DNA of 64,000 bases from Mycoplasmopsis citelli (GTDB lineage Bacteria > Bacillota_I > Bacilli_A > Mycoplasmatales > Metamycoplasmataceae). Of the stretch, positions 40,888 to 52,318 are shown piece after piece (the first letter of the stretch is position 1; each line of letters starts with the position of its first letter). Both the position numbers and the translations under genes were made by a program. The DNA lies in contig NZ_LR215036.1 in NCBI RefSeq assembly GCF_900660645.1, positions 496,001-560,000 of the forward strand. The letters are read 5' to 3'. The notes below the pieces were generated by a model that was not told the origin of the DNA, made no database searches, and was given only the letters and a program-made list of their open reading frames with translations.

Positions 40888-41280
40888 ATGGAAATTCAAA
40901 AATTAAAAGATTTATTAAAAAAGGCTTATGCTCCCTATTCAAATTTTCAAGTTGCTGCATGTGCTATTGATGAAAATGGAAAAGAATATTATGGCGTAAA
41001 TGTTGAAAATGCTGCATATCCATCTGGAATTTGCGCCGAAAGAAGTGCATTATTTGGTTCTGTTGCTTATGGAGCTAAAGTTGGAACTTTTAAAGAAATT
41101 CATATTATTAGCAAAAAAGAAGGAATTATTAGTCCTTGTGCAGGATGCAGACAAGTAATGACTGAATTTATGCCTCCAGAAGCAAAGGTGTATCAATATT
41201 CAAATAATGCAAAGCAAGTACGTATAAACACAGTTGCTGAATTAGTTCCTTATAGTATTTTAGAAAGTGATATTAAATAA
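40888..41280 (+). CDS. cdd: cytidine deaminase
   Basis: 130-residue enzyme converting (deoxy)cytidine to (deoxy)uridine. NVENAAYPSGICAERSALF has the CAE active-site Glu, and PCAGCRQVM the two zinc Cys residues. It feeds DeoA with deoxyuridine/uridine. Last base of the TAA is the first base of the era ATG (TAATG), so the two are translationally coupled. Confidence 0.96.
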   Translation: MEIQKLKDLLKKAYAPYSNFQVAACAIDENGKEYYGVNVENAAYPSGICAERSALFGSVAYGAKVGTFKEIHIISKKEGIISPCAGCRQVMTEFMPPEAKVYQYSNNAKQVRINTVAELVPYSILESDIK

Positions 41281-42155
41281 TGAAAATATGTTTTGCTTCA
41301 ATAATTGGTCGTCCAAATGTGGGTAAAAGTACATTAATTAATGCAATTATCGGTTATGATGTAGCCATTGTTACTGATGTTGCTCAAACTACTCGAGATC
41401 AAATTACTGGTATTTATACTGATGATGAATATCAAATTATTTTTACAGATACTCCAGGAATTCACAAACCCGAAAATAAATTAGGTGAAATTTTAAACAA
41501 AAACGCTTATAGTACTGTTAAAGATATTGATGTACTGCTGTTTTTATCGCCATCTGATGAAAAAATTGGAACTGGAGATAAAATGATTTTAGAAAAAATT
41601 TCTAAAGTTAAACACAAAATAGGTGTAATTACAAAAATAGATAAAATTTCTAAAAATCCACAATTATTAATTGAAAAAATTAAAGAAATGCAACAGTATG
41701 AATTTGATCATATTGTTTCTACATCAAAAAATGATTATAAATCAATTGATGCATTAGTAAATATGATTAAATCATATGCATATGAAGGACAAGCTCAATA
41801 CGATCAAGATTATATAACTGATAAAAGTATGCGTTTTTTAGCCAAAGAAATTATCAGAGAAGCAACTATTAATTCTCTGTACGAAGAGCTACCACATTCA
41901 ATTGCAGTGGAAATTAATGAATTTAATGAACACGAAGATTTAATTGAAATTGATGCAGTTATTTATGTAAAAAAAACATCTCAAAAAGGAATGGTAATTG
42001 GAGCTAAAGGCTCAAAAATTAAACAAATTGGTCAAAATGCCCGTTATAAAATGATGCATCAATTTCAAAGTAAGGTCATTTTGAATTTAAAAGTTAAAAT
42101 TGCCAATAAATGAAATAATAATGAAAAAGAATTAGCTAAATTTGGTTATAAATAA
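41280..42155 (+). CDS. era: GTPase Era
   Basis: 291-residue GTPase for 16S rRNA maturation and 30S assembly. GRPNVGKSTLINA (G1), QTTRDQITG (G2), DTPGIHKPENKLGE (G3), TKIDKIS (G4); C-terminal KH domain MVIGAKGSKIKQIG. The true end includes a TGA Trp codon followed by NNNEKELAKFGYK. Coupled to cdd. Ends at a strong terminator. Confidence 0.97.
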
Positions 42156-42188
42156 ATGCACGATTTTCTCGTGCATTTATTTATTTTT
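42150..42188. terminator. bidirectional terminator between era and tdk
   Basis: AAATAAATGCACGA / TCGTGCATTTATTT fourteen-base-pair hairpin overlapping the era stop, with T-runs on both sides. Confidence 0.9.
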
Positions 42189-42740
42189 CTAATTTACTTT
42201 ATGACATTGTCGACATCTAGCTTCATATTCTGAATCTCCTAAAAGATGTCTTTCTTTAGATTTAACTTTTCGATACGAAAGAGATGCTTGATCAAAACAT
42301 TTCATGCACACTGCTTTTAGTTTGCTAACATAATCAGCTTGTGATAGCAATTCTGATGTTATTGCAAAACTTTTTCCAGCAAAATCCATATCCAGTCCCG
42401 AAACAATAACTCTAACTCCTTTTGAAATAAGTTTTTGAATTACTTCTAAAATGCTTTCACTAAAAAAATGGGCTTCATCAAAAGCTACGGCTTTAACATC
42501 TTCATTCCAATATTTTCAAATTTCTTCTGCATCAGCAAGAGAAATTGCTTTGACATTTGAACCAGTTCTGCTAACAATAACATCATTTCCGAATCTAGTG
42601 TCAAAATCTGGTTTAAAAACTAAAAATTTTACTTGAGCAATCTTTAAAATAGTAAGTCGTTTGATTAATTCGGCACTTTTACCAGCAAACATTGGACCGG
42701 TAATAACCTCTAAAGAACCTTTAGTGTCCTTTCAAAACAT
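42189..42740 (-). CDS. tdk: thymidine kinase
   Basis: 183-residue type II kinase phosphorylating thymidine and deoxyuridine. Walker A GPMFAGKSAEL, Walker B FDEAHFF, and a zinc ribbon with CMKC...CRQC. The N-terminus is MFWKDTKGSLEVITGPM with TGA Trp. Encoded 8 bases after the downstream-numbered DHH gene stop, so probably co-transcribed with it. Provides dTMP from salvaged thymidine. Confidence 0.95.
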
Positions 42741-42748
42741 AAAATTAC

Positions 42749-43723
42749 TTATTTTCTTTCTTGGAAATATCTTTGAATTTCTAAAACACAATCATCAACA
42801 ACTAATTCAAGATCTGCTAACGAATTAAGAACACATCCAGAGGCTCTTTCGTGTCCGCCTCCACCTCATTTAAGAGCAACATTTCTTACAATTGGTCCAT
42901 TTGATCTCAATTCAACTCTAACTTTTCCGCTTTCATCTTCAATAAATTGAACTCAAACTGGATATCCATCAATATTTGAAATTAAATTTGGACGTACCGA
43001 TTTTTCAGGTGTTTTACCTCTTGCGATTGTTTCTGCATATGAGTTTTGTAAATAAGCAACTCCATCACGAGTTTTTAATGTCGAGGTTAATCAAGCATTA
43101 AATTTTAAATCTTCAATTGAAGTTTTATACATGTTTAAATGCATAAAATCAGGCTCTAATTCATGTTCGTATAAATAAGAAGCTAATTTTAGGGTTCTTG
43201 CACTTGTATTGCTAAATAAAAATCTTCCTGAATCAGTTACAATTCCTAAATACAAGAATTTTGCTGCTTTAGAACTAATTTTTCACTTTGTTTCATAAGC
43301 AATTTCGGTAATCATTTCATCTGCAGCAATATATGAACTATCTACTCATCTTGTTACATTATCTCCTAAATCATCATCATTTGGATGGTGATCAATTCGT
43401 AAGACTTTTGCAAAAATATTTTTATCTAATAAATGACTATATTCAATGCGATTTTTATAGTTTGCGTCCACAACTACTGCAAGAGATTGTTTTAATATCT
43501 CATCATTTGGAACTTCGTCCATTTTAATATCTAAGAACTTAAATAATCCTTTTTCATCTCCAACACAATAAACTTTTTTGTTTGGAAAATTAGTTCTTAA
43601 TAATTCACCAAGTCCATGTTGAGAACCTAAACAATCTCCATCGGGTTGAATGTGGTGAAAAATGACAATAGAATCATAGTTTAATAATTCTTGGACTGCT
43701 TCTTTAAGTGAACCTACTTGCAT
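42749..43723 (-). CDS. DHH/DHHA1 phosphoesterase, second paralogue
   Basis: 324 residues. DHH family: IFHHIQPDGDCLGSQHGLGE (motif I-II), VVVDANYKNRIE, RIDHHPNDDD (motif III) and C-terminal GGGGHERASG. Similar to NrnA oligoribonuclease/pAp phosphatase and to the mycoplasma MgpA-like proteins. Start ATG overlaps the stop of the upstream paralogue by one base. Likely degrades short oligonucleotides or pAp. Confidence 0.88.
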
Positions 43724-44694
43724 TATTTATTCTCACTTTCATAAATGATAATTTCTTTATTTAATCGTTCTAAAACCTCAGGTACTTGCTCTCATGAACT
43801 TAAGGTAATTCCAGCAGCATTATCATGTCCACCGCCATTAAATTCATTAGCAACTTTATTTACTAAGGGGCCATTTGACCGTAATCTACCACGAACACTT
43901 CCATCCTCAAGCTGAATAAATAAAGCTCAGCACGCATTATCTTCAACATTGGCTAATTCATTAACATACATTGAGGCATCCAGTGAAGAAAAAACATGTT
44001 TAGCTAATACTTCACTAGTAACTTCAAAATAAAGCACTCTTCCGGATTTTTTAAATCCAGCAAGCATATCACCAATAAATTTAAGTCCCCTAAAGGTTCT
44101 TTTTGAAAGTTCTTTTAAGATTTTTTGTGGATGAAAACCATTTTCCATCAAGAAGGCCACTAATTTGTGGGTACGAGGACTAGTATCAGGATATAAAAAT
44201 CTTCCTGAATCAGTATTAATTCCTAAGTAAATATATTCTGAAGCGGATTTTGATACTTCTCATTTTGATTCATAAGCAAGCATCGCAATCATTTCTGCGG
44301 CTGCTACATAATGCTCATCAACTCATAAATAATCATACTCAATATCACTTCCATTAGGGTGGTGGTCAATTCTTAACTTAGCAGTGGTTTTATTTTCATA
44401 AAGCAAATGAGCTTTTTCAATTCGATCTCCTGAAGAAGCATCAACTACAATCCCTAAGGAATTATGATAATCTACTTCTGCTTCATCGGTAAAATGATAC
44501 TGCATAAAATCCAGCACCCCAACATTATCTCCAACACAATAAACTTTTTTATTTGGATAATTAGTTTTGATTAATTCAGCAAGTCCATGTTGAGACCCTA
44601 AACAATCTCCATCTGGACGAATGTGGTGAAAAATAACAATTGAATCGTATTTTTCAATAGCGTCTTTAGCAACTTTTGAATTTCCTATTAGCAT
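43723..44694 (-). CDS. DHH/DHHA1 phosphoesterase, first paralogue
   Basis: 323 residues. IFHHIRPDGDCLGSQHGLAE, VVDASSGDRIE, RIDHHPNGSD and GGGHDNAAGI motifs all present, so both paralogues look active. AAAGGAG precedes the ATG. First gene of a unit with its paralogue and tdk. Two copies side by side are usual in many mycoplasmas; division of labour (oligoribonuclease versus pAp or c-di-AMP-derived pApA) is unknown. Confidence 0.9.
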
Positions 44695-44827
44695 ATTTTA
44701 TTCTCCTTTATTTAAATAAGTAACTTTAACAATTTAATTTTACTCTTTTTCATTTTGGACTTTTAAAGAAAGCCAAAAAGTAACATAATTATTTGCAAAA
44801 ATTTTAGATTTTTCAAAAGCTTGAGAA

Positions 44828-44853
44828 AAACAACTGTAGCAACAGTTGTTTGA
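44828..44853 (-). terminator. terminator of the helicase gene
   Basis: AAACAACTGT / ACAGTTGTTT perfect ten-base-pair hairpin with AGCA loop; minus strand continues TTCTC. Confidence 0.85.
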
Positions 44854-44858
44854 CGTTA

Positions 44859-47800
44859 TTAATTAATTTGAGTTTTTAGGTAAATAACTTCATCATGAAC
44901 TTCAATTAAGTTATTATTAACTAAATTATCTACAGCTCGTAAAATTAAATCTTTAGATACTGGGGTAACACTATTAAATCCACAATATTTGCTAAAAGTC
45001 ATCATAATATCGTTTAAACTTAAAGTTTTAGTTGCGTTAATAAAGGTTGATAAAAAGTGTTCAACCTCACTAATGTGAATCCGTGCAAAATCACGTTTAG
45101 TTAAGTCTTTATTGTACTCTCTAAATTCAATAATTTGATCTTTTGCAACGATAAAATCGCCTTCAAAGTCAATTAAATCTTGTTGTGAAAGAACATTTAA
45201 AATTGCATCTAAATCTTCTTTTAAAGCATTAGTAAAGCTTTTTTTATTAAATATTCTTGGAACGAATTTTTTCAATTCATCATAATGCACTGGATTAAGT
45301 TCGCTAATTAAATTTCGAATAAATTCAATGTCACTTTCTGGATTTGATGCTTTAACTTTGGCAAATAAATCCTCATAATTAAGGTATGGATTAAAGTGAA
45401 TTTTTTCAATTGCTTTTTGTTTAACTTCCACTGGAACATCAATTTTAAGGGCATCAGCACTTTGCATTGAGGATTTTGATAGCGATTTATTGCTAATTAA
45501 ACGATCGATAAAGTTAGTGAGTTTTTCAATTTGCTTGGTTTTATTTTTATATCAATCAGCCGATCAAATCCGATACATGTTTCAGTTTCGACCTTCTAAA
45601 ACTCTTTGACGCAAAATGTCCCGATCACGGCTTGAACGTGAAGTTTTATAAACAGAACCATCACATTCAATTCCTAAAATATAATGTCCACTTTTCTTTG
45701 GATCTAAAATAGCTAAATCAATTTTATATCCTGAAGAACCAATTCGTTTGACCACATTATATCCAAGTGCTTTTAATTCATTATAAATATCATCTTCAAA
45801 TGGTGAATCAAATTCTGAAATATATTGAGGGGTTTCATCGATTTGTTTGTTTTTAGAAGCAGCATATCCAATGTAGTTTTTCAAAAACTTAGCTCCACGT
45901 GAATTAGTTCTTGATAAATCAATATCATTTTCTAAAAATGATGAAACAACAATAACAGCTGTTTTAGCACGAGTTACTGCAACATTAAGACGACGATATC
46001 CATTTTGTTGATTTAATGGCCCAAAGTTCATTGTCATAATTCCTTTAGCATTTGGTCCATATCCAACTGATAAAATAATAATATCTCTTTCATCTCCTTG
46101 AACTGTTTCGATATTTTTAACAAAGAATTTTTCGATTTCTCAAGCATTAAAAAAGTGTTCAAATTCGTTTGATTTACGTCTTAATAAGTTAATTTTACGT
46201 TCAATTAAATCTCTTTGCTGAGTGTTAAAGGTAACAACCCCAATAGTTCTTCGAGTTCCATATTTTCGAATAATATCAACAACAATTTCAACAACTTTAT
46301 CAGCTTCAACTTGGTTAACCGAATCAATAAATTGTCCCCGAACATATTCATGTGAAACTCCTTCAAATTTAGAAGGAATTTTTGAAGCTGGGAAAGTAAC
46401 TAATTCATTATAAATTTCTTTATTTGAAGGATGAATAAGTTCATCAAATTTGCTCCGGTAGTGTCATTTTAATTTAATTGTCGGAAGAACAATATTAGCA
46501 ACTTCTAAAATCGAATCAAAAGCAGTGGTGTCTCAAACACTATCATCAATGGAATCATCTTCATCAAAGTGAGCAAAGAAATCTGTTGGTGGAAGTTGCT
46601 CTTTATCTCCGGCGATAATAAATTGACTTGCTCTTGATAAAGCTCCAATGGCATTTTCAGGTCTAACTTGCGATGCTTCATCAAAAATAACTACATCAAA
46701 TTCTAAATTTGAATTTTTGAGTAATGATGATACCGAAAGCGGTGACATCATTAAACACGGTTTAAGTTTAGTTATTAAAGTTGGAATTTTATCAAAAAGC
46801 AATCTAAATGGCATAATTCGACGTGATTTATTTGCTTCAGTTCTTAAAATTGAAACTTCAGAGTTAAGTCCCTCGATACTATTGTAGTTAGGGATTTTTT
46901 CAATAATAGACATTTCAACTTTAGTTTTAGCCATTGATTGAATCACAGCATCTGATTGACCAAAAGTTTTTCGAATAGAGTCCATTACTTCCCCATTAAA
47001 ATCAGGGAATAGTTGCCCTTGATATTTATCAATTAGTAGTAAATAAAATCTTCTAAGATAAATTCCAAAATAATCTTTGGTAATATTTCGCTTAATTAAT
47101 GCATCTGCGTATTCTTGCAGGTGATTTTCTTTCATGAGTTTATAAACCCGATTAAACTCTAAAATTGTGGTTAAATGCTCATTATTATGAATTGCTTTAT
47201 CTAATTTTTGATCTAGTTCATTAAAAGTATATGCATCAACGTCAAAAATTTGATTATCAAAATCATTTTTTAAAATATCAACATGATGTTGTAATTTATC
47301 AAAAATAGCTCCGTACTCATTGGCTAAATTAATTGCTTCATCTTTTTGAAGTAACGCAAATGCAAAAAGATGATAAATGTCTTTAGTATCTCATTTTAAA
47401 AAGTGAGCAAGCCTTTGAAAATCATTAAATCAATCAATGTGTTCATAAGTATTTTTTAAAAACGGAAACTCATTTAATGGTACCCGATAGCTAACAAGTT
47501 TGCTAATTTCATTAAATTCTTTTTCTTTGCTTTGAATTTCTTCAATAATGTTAAAAAGATACATTAAATCTGGATATTTAATTTTTTCTTCAGTTAGTTT
47601 ATATGTATTGATTCTGTTTTTAATTTTTTTATATCCTGGATAAAAGACTCTTTTTGAAGTGGTGTTAAAAAATGCCAATTGATTTTTGTAATTAACTGCA
47701 TCTAAATTGACTACTTCTAGACTGTATTTATGCTTAATTTTAGATTTAAGCTCTTCGATTTCTCCACGAATTTGAACTAACGATTTATAATGCGATGTGT

Positions 47801-49592
47801 CTATTTCGGTGTTAGGATTGGAAATAATTGTTGAATTAATTGAAGCAATTTTGGTTAAATGATTTAATGTTTCTTTGTAAATTAAAGCACTTTTAAGAAA
47901 AATTTCTTTTTTAATTTCTAAGAATGGATATTTTTTAGTAAAGGCAATTGCTTCATGAATGCTTTCACGAAGTTTAATTAAATTATCAACGGTTTTTTCT
48001 CGCTTTTTAAGCGACATTTCCTCGTAAATTAATCCATATCAATCATTTTTTGAAATGTCAAAATCATTAATGTTTAAAGCATTGTGAAACGAATCAATTA
48101 ATTTACGACGTTTTAAAAGATCTTGTTCGGAAACTTTTTCGACATCTTGAATTTCAAAGACAATTTCTGGATGCTTAGCATATTTAAAATAAGCTCCATA
48201 AAGTTGATAAATTGATTTATTAATTGGTTGAAAAATATTCAACAGTCCTTGAGGATAATTTAATAATTCTTCATGTGAAACGGTGAATTTATTGACCGCA
48301 TCTTTGTGAAAATTATCTTCAATTGAAATGTTATGTTGACCTTTTTCTAGTGTTGAGGCAAGTTCATGTAAAACAACTTTTTTATCTAACTTTGTATTAT
48401 GAATTGGTAAAACAAAGTCATTTAATCCAATCCTTTTTAAGTTATTGTAAACAACATCTAGAGCCGCTTGCTTTTCAGCAACAAAAAGGACTTTTTTATC
48501 TCGAGCAATTAACTCAGTGATAATATTAGTAATTGTTTGAGATTTTCCGGTTCCTGGAGGTCCTTGAAGAACAAAACTTTTTCCGCTAATAGCGGCTTGA
48601 ATTGCAATTTCTTGTGAAGAATCAGCATTATAAGTATGGAAATACTCTGAAGGATTGACTACATCATCAATGTCCGATTCAGTAAATTTAATATTTTCAA
48701 CTGGATCTTGAATTCCTGAAATTAATTTAACAAATTGATTATTAATAACTTTATCTGTATTTTCTTCAAGATCTTTAACCATATTAATTCTTGAAAAAGA
48801 AAAAATTCCTAAGTCAATTTCATCAATAATTTTTCATCTTTTATCTTTAACTTTTTCAATTTGTTGATAAATAAAGTTTTTATAATCATTAAAAAGATCA
48901 AAATTAGATTTATCGGCTTCAAATTTATAAGTTAAATTAACATCATAATCATTAATTAGTTTTTGAATAAAAGATTCATTAAGTAAAAACTCATCATCTA
49001 AAAAGTTCACTTTATATGGTGAATTATAAGCATCTTTTGAAAGTTCCACTGGAATAAATAAAATAGGAGCTAAATGCTTATCTTCAGATTCTTTGTTTTC
49101 GTATCACTCTAAAAATCCAACAGCAAAATATAAAACGTTAATTCCGTTTTCTTCTTTAAAAAGGTTGGATTTTTTCATCAAATTTGACAAGTTTCGATTT
49201 TGAACAGTGTCATAAAGATTTGAGAACAAATAATTTCCCTTATATTTTTTTTGAAAGGCATTAATTAATGGAAAAATTTCACTTTTAAAATATTTGTCTT
49301 TTTGCTCAAGTTCGATTCCAAAAGAAATTCTTTTTCCCTTCACTCGAACAAGCTTAACTTGGTCTTCTTCATAATCATCCTCGGCCGCATTTCCAAATAA
49401 ATTGGCAAATTGAAGATTTTTAAGTCCATAAAATCGATTTAAAAACACTTCAATATTAGGTGATAAAATTTCGACAGTTTGTGATTTTGTTTTTCGATAA
49501 TTAATCGATTGATTTTTCATGCTCAAATCAAGCAATCTGTTTTTTCAAACTTCAATATTCTTTAAGATGCTCTTGCGTTCTTTTTGATTCAT
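44859..49592 (-). CDS. SF1 helicase with C-terminal Vsr-like nuclease (DUF4011 type)
   Basis: 1577 residues in one frame. N-terminal DUF4011-like region; Walker A QGPPGTGKSQ near 344-351; motif II FDEASQVRPE near 971; motif VI NVAVTRAKTAVIVV near 1203; then a PD-(D/E)XK/Vsr-like nuclease at about 1255-1325: EFDSPFEDDIYNEL, YKIDLAILDP, GIECDG, SSRDRDILRQRVLEG. A DUF3320-like C-terminal region follows. Between motif I and II is a long helical insertion. Similar DUF4011-helicase-Vsr proteins are known in anti-phage defence surveys of other bacteria, but mycoplasma copies are widespread and may have housekeeping roles. Start MNQKERKSILKN has AAGGAG upstream. Confidence 0.88.
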
Positions 49593-49787
49593 CTCAATCT
49601 CCTTGCTTGATAATTTATTGTATTATTTTAATTATAAATTAATAACTAAACACCGTGCTTTAAAAGTTGATTTTTTATTAAAAAAATCCTAATTTTCTAA
49701 GTAAAAGGTGATATTTGCTCTTAAAAAATTTTATTAGCAAATAAAGTAATATTTTGCTAAATTTAATTTTTTATTTTTTAAAATTAG

Positions 49788-49793
49788 TATAAT
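49788..49793 (+). promoter_or_regulatory. -10 box of rluD
   Basis: TATAAT ends 9 bases before the ATG with no Shine-Dalgarno, suggesting a nearly leaderless mRNA. Confidence 0.55.
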
Positions 49794-49802
49794 TTAGATA
49801 AC

Positions 49803-50714
49803 ATGATAGCTCTCAAAGTACAATACAAAGAAAGAATTGATAAGTACATTAGTGATCATAGTGATATATCACGAAATGACATTAAAGCTTTAATTGAGCA
49901 AAGGGCCGTTTATGTTAATGGTAATAATGTAATTAAACCTAAATATATTGTTCGCGAAGGGCAAGATATTAAAATAGTAAAACTACTTGATAAAGAAATT
50001 CACTTAGAACCACAAAAAATGGATATAGATATTGTTTATGAAGATGAACATTTATTTGTTATTAATAAACCTTCAGGACTAATTGTTCATCCAGCACCAG
50101 GACATGTTAATCAAACTTTAGTTAATGGATTGCTTTATCATTTTAAGAACAATTTATCAAATGAAAATGGATTACTTCGTCCTGGAATTGTTCATCGAAT
50201 TGATAAAGATACTAGTGGTTTGTTAATTATTGCAAAAAACAATCATATTCATAAACTCTTATCTGATCACTTTAAAAATCACGATATTAGTCGAGAATAT
50301 GTGGCCATTGTTGATGGAATTTTAGAGGATAAAAGATTAAAATTAGATCTTCCAATTGGAAGAAATGTGAAAAATCGCCAAATAATGGCTGTAACTAATC
50401 AAAACTCTAAAAATGCAATTACCCATGTGGAAACATTAACTAGTTTTTACATTGATAACTTCCCAAAAACTTTGGTTAAATGCAAACTAGAAACAGGGAG
50501 AACTCATCAAATTCGAGTTCATTTAAGCTATATTAAAAATCCTGTTTATGGCGATCCGATTTATGGGAAGAAAGTTGATGATTTTAATCAGCGACTTCAT
50601 GCATATAAATTATCATTTACTCACCCAATTACCAGTGAGCAAATTGTACTATATGCAAAACCACCAAAAGAATTTGACGTAGCTGATTTTGATTTTATGC
50701 AGCTATTTAGTTAG
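49803..50714 (+). CDS. RluD-type 23S rRNA pseudouridine synthase
   Basis: 303 residues. N-terminal S4 RNA-binding domain (RNDIKALIEQRAVYVNGN) then the RluA-family catalytic domain with HRIDKDTSGLLII (catalytic Asp), INKPSGLIVHPAPGH, and LETGRTHQIRVHL. Converts specific uridines in 23S rRNA to pseudouridine. Probably read with the downstream membrane protein gene, 7 bases away. Confidence 0.93.
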   Translation: MIALKVQYKERIDKYISDHSDISRNDIKALIEQRAVYVNGNNVIKPKYIVREGQDIKIVKLLDKEIHLEPQKMDIDIVYEDEHLFVINKPSGLIVHPAPGHVNQTLVNGLLYHFKNNLSNENGLLRPGIVHRIDKDTSGLLIIAKNNHIHKLLSDHFKNHDISREYVAIVDGILEDKRLKLDLPIGRNVKNRQIMAVTNQNSKNAITHVETLTSFYIDNFPKTLVKCKLETGRTHQIRVHLSYIKNPVYGDPIYGKKVDDFNQRLHAYKLSFTHPITSEQIVLYAKPPKEFDVADFDFMQLFS

Positions 50715-50721
50715 GGGAGAA

Positions 50722-51624
50722 ATGTTTGGTATTTATGACAGAAGTTTTTTAAAACTCAATTCCGTTGGTGAATTGTGAAATCTTGAACATAAATTTCGCA
50801 AATTCATCATTGCAAATGGAATTGCAATTTTCATTTTATTTTTAACTAGTGTAATTGCGAGTATTTTAATGATAGTTTATAGACCTGATATTATTAGTTT
50901 TTATACTAATATTGCAGCAAAAATATACAAAGAACAGGAAAAAGTTACTGCATCCGCTAATTCAGGATGAAATTCATTATTTTGAAGTAATATTTGACCG
51001 ACATTATTTTTATTTATTTTTGGTATTTTATTTGTTCGTTCAGCATATACAAGTTATATCGAAAAAAATTTTATGAAACTAACAACAAGTAATTTTGTAA
51101 TTTTTATCTTGTTAATGGTATCATTCGGGTGAATTAGCAATCTTTCTTCATTAGGTAAAGATGTACTAAATTTACCATTTGTACCAATTTTCTCCTTACT
51201 TATTACAAATATTATATTAGGAATTATTTCGGTAATTTTTATAACCTGACATGTTTATCTTATTAAAATGTCTTTTGCTAGAGCAACACGCTTAGAGACT
51301 ATTAGAGCAATGTCTCAAGAATTTTCAAAATTCTCACAACAAAACCCTTTTGGATTTAATTACCCTCCTTTTAATGGAGCTAATGCTGAGCAAGCTACAA
51401 GTGACGAAAACCAGAATCAAAATCCTAATTATGCTCAAGAAGAAATAAAAAAACCGCAAGACTTAGAAAAAGACAAACAAATTCAAAAATTGCTTGAACT
51501 TAAAACTGAACAATTATATAAAATGGCTGAAGTGTTAGGGATTTTCGGTTTTAAAGAACTTTCAAAAGAAGAACTAGCTGAAAAAATTTACATTTACACT
51601 CGAAAAAAGAGTTATAAAGCTTAA
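50722..51624 (+). CDS. four-helix membrane protein with C-terminal SAP/Rho_N-like segment
   Basis: 300 residues. GGGGAGA precedes the ATG. Four hydrophobic segments near residues 30-52, 88-106, 120-140 and 155-175, then a soluble tail: Asn/Gln/Pro-rich linker and a last 40 residues (LLELKTEQLYKMAEVLGI, then GFKELSKEELAEKIYIYTR) that follow the SAP/Rho N-terminal helix-loop-helix pattern, often nucleic-acid binding. Several TGA Trp codons. Unknown family; follows rluD in an apparent operon. Confidence 0.7.
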
Positions 51625-51629
51625 TTAAC

Positions 51630-51664
51630 AAATAAATTCACCTTTACTAAGGTGAATTTATTTT
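51630..51664 (+). terminator. terminator after the membrane protein gene
   Basis: AAATAAATTCACCTT / AAGGTGAATTTATTTT hairpin, with T-runs on both strands; it may also serve the convergent gene. Confidence 0.85.
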
Positions 51665-52253
51665 ACTTATTTTTAATTTTATCTCTTCAATTTGTAACAT
51701 ATTCAATATTAAAAACTTGACATTGTTGTTGAATAATTTCATCTATTTTTTGAGGATCTTTTAAAGCATATAATACTCCGCCATGAATATCTCGAAAATT
51801 AGCTAAGACAATTAAATAATGTAAAAAGCAATGTTCTTCAAAAGAAACCTTTAAAGACAATCCATTATCATAAATTTTAAGTTTCTTTAAGTCACTTGAT
51901 GTATAATAAATCTCATCAATGTGATGCATATTAAATTTTCACACAAATTTAATAGTATCGCTTTTTAATGGTCGATATTTCTTTAAAAAATAATTGCCAG
52001 GAATTTTGTTATCTTTTTCTTGTTCTTTATATGTTTTGTAAGGAATAAAATTTGTGTAGTTGTATTTGAGTAATAATTGCAATAAAACCTCATAGTAAAT
52101 AGCAACTCATTTACGTTTTTGAGTTCAATCTTGGATACTTTGTTCCTTAAACTTATGCATTTGTTCTTCGAAGTTATCTTTTATTTGCAATGAAACTTCT
52201 TGATTTTTGATGCGTTTTTTTCTTCTAAATCAACCCATATTGCTATATATCAT
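51663..52253 (-). CDS. hypothetical protein
   Basis: Up to 196 residues (or 191 from an in-frame ATG at 52238). The N-terminus is basic (MGWFRRKKRIKNQEVSLQ); the middle has YYEVLLQLLLKYNYTNFIPY and DNKIPGNYFLKKYRPLKSD, the C-terminus FLHYLIVLANFRDIHGGVL. Four TGA Trp codons. No signal peptide or recognised motif. Convergent with the membrane protein; no Shine-Dalgarno is clear. Confidence 0.6.
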
Positions 52254-52267
52254 ACCAAAAATTGTGA

Positions 52268-52297
52268 ATAAAAACACAGTTAGTCCTGTGTTTTTAT
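52268..52297 (-). terminator. terminator of the S10/spc ribosomal operon
   Basis: AAAAACACAG / CTGTGTTTTT ten-base-pair hairpin; minus strand continues ATTCACAA after the T-run. Confidence 0.85.
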
Positions 52298-52318
52298 GTA
52301 AAAATTGAATTTTAAAAA

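Noticed and set aside
29144-49720. A 22-base near-identical stretch (AACTAAAAGATGATATTTGC.. at 29144 and 49699)
   Set aside because: In a 64 kb window this AT-rich, two-mismatch matches of 22 bases are expected many times by chance, and the contexts differ.
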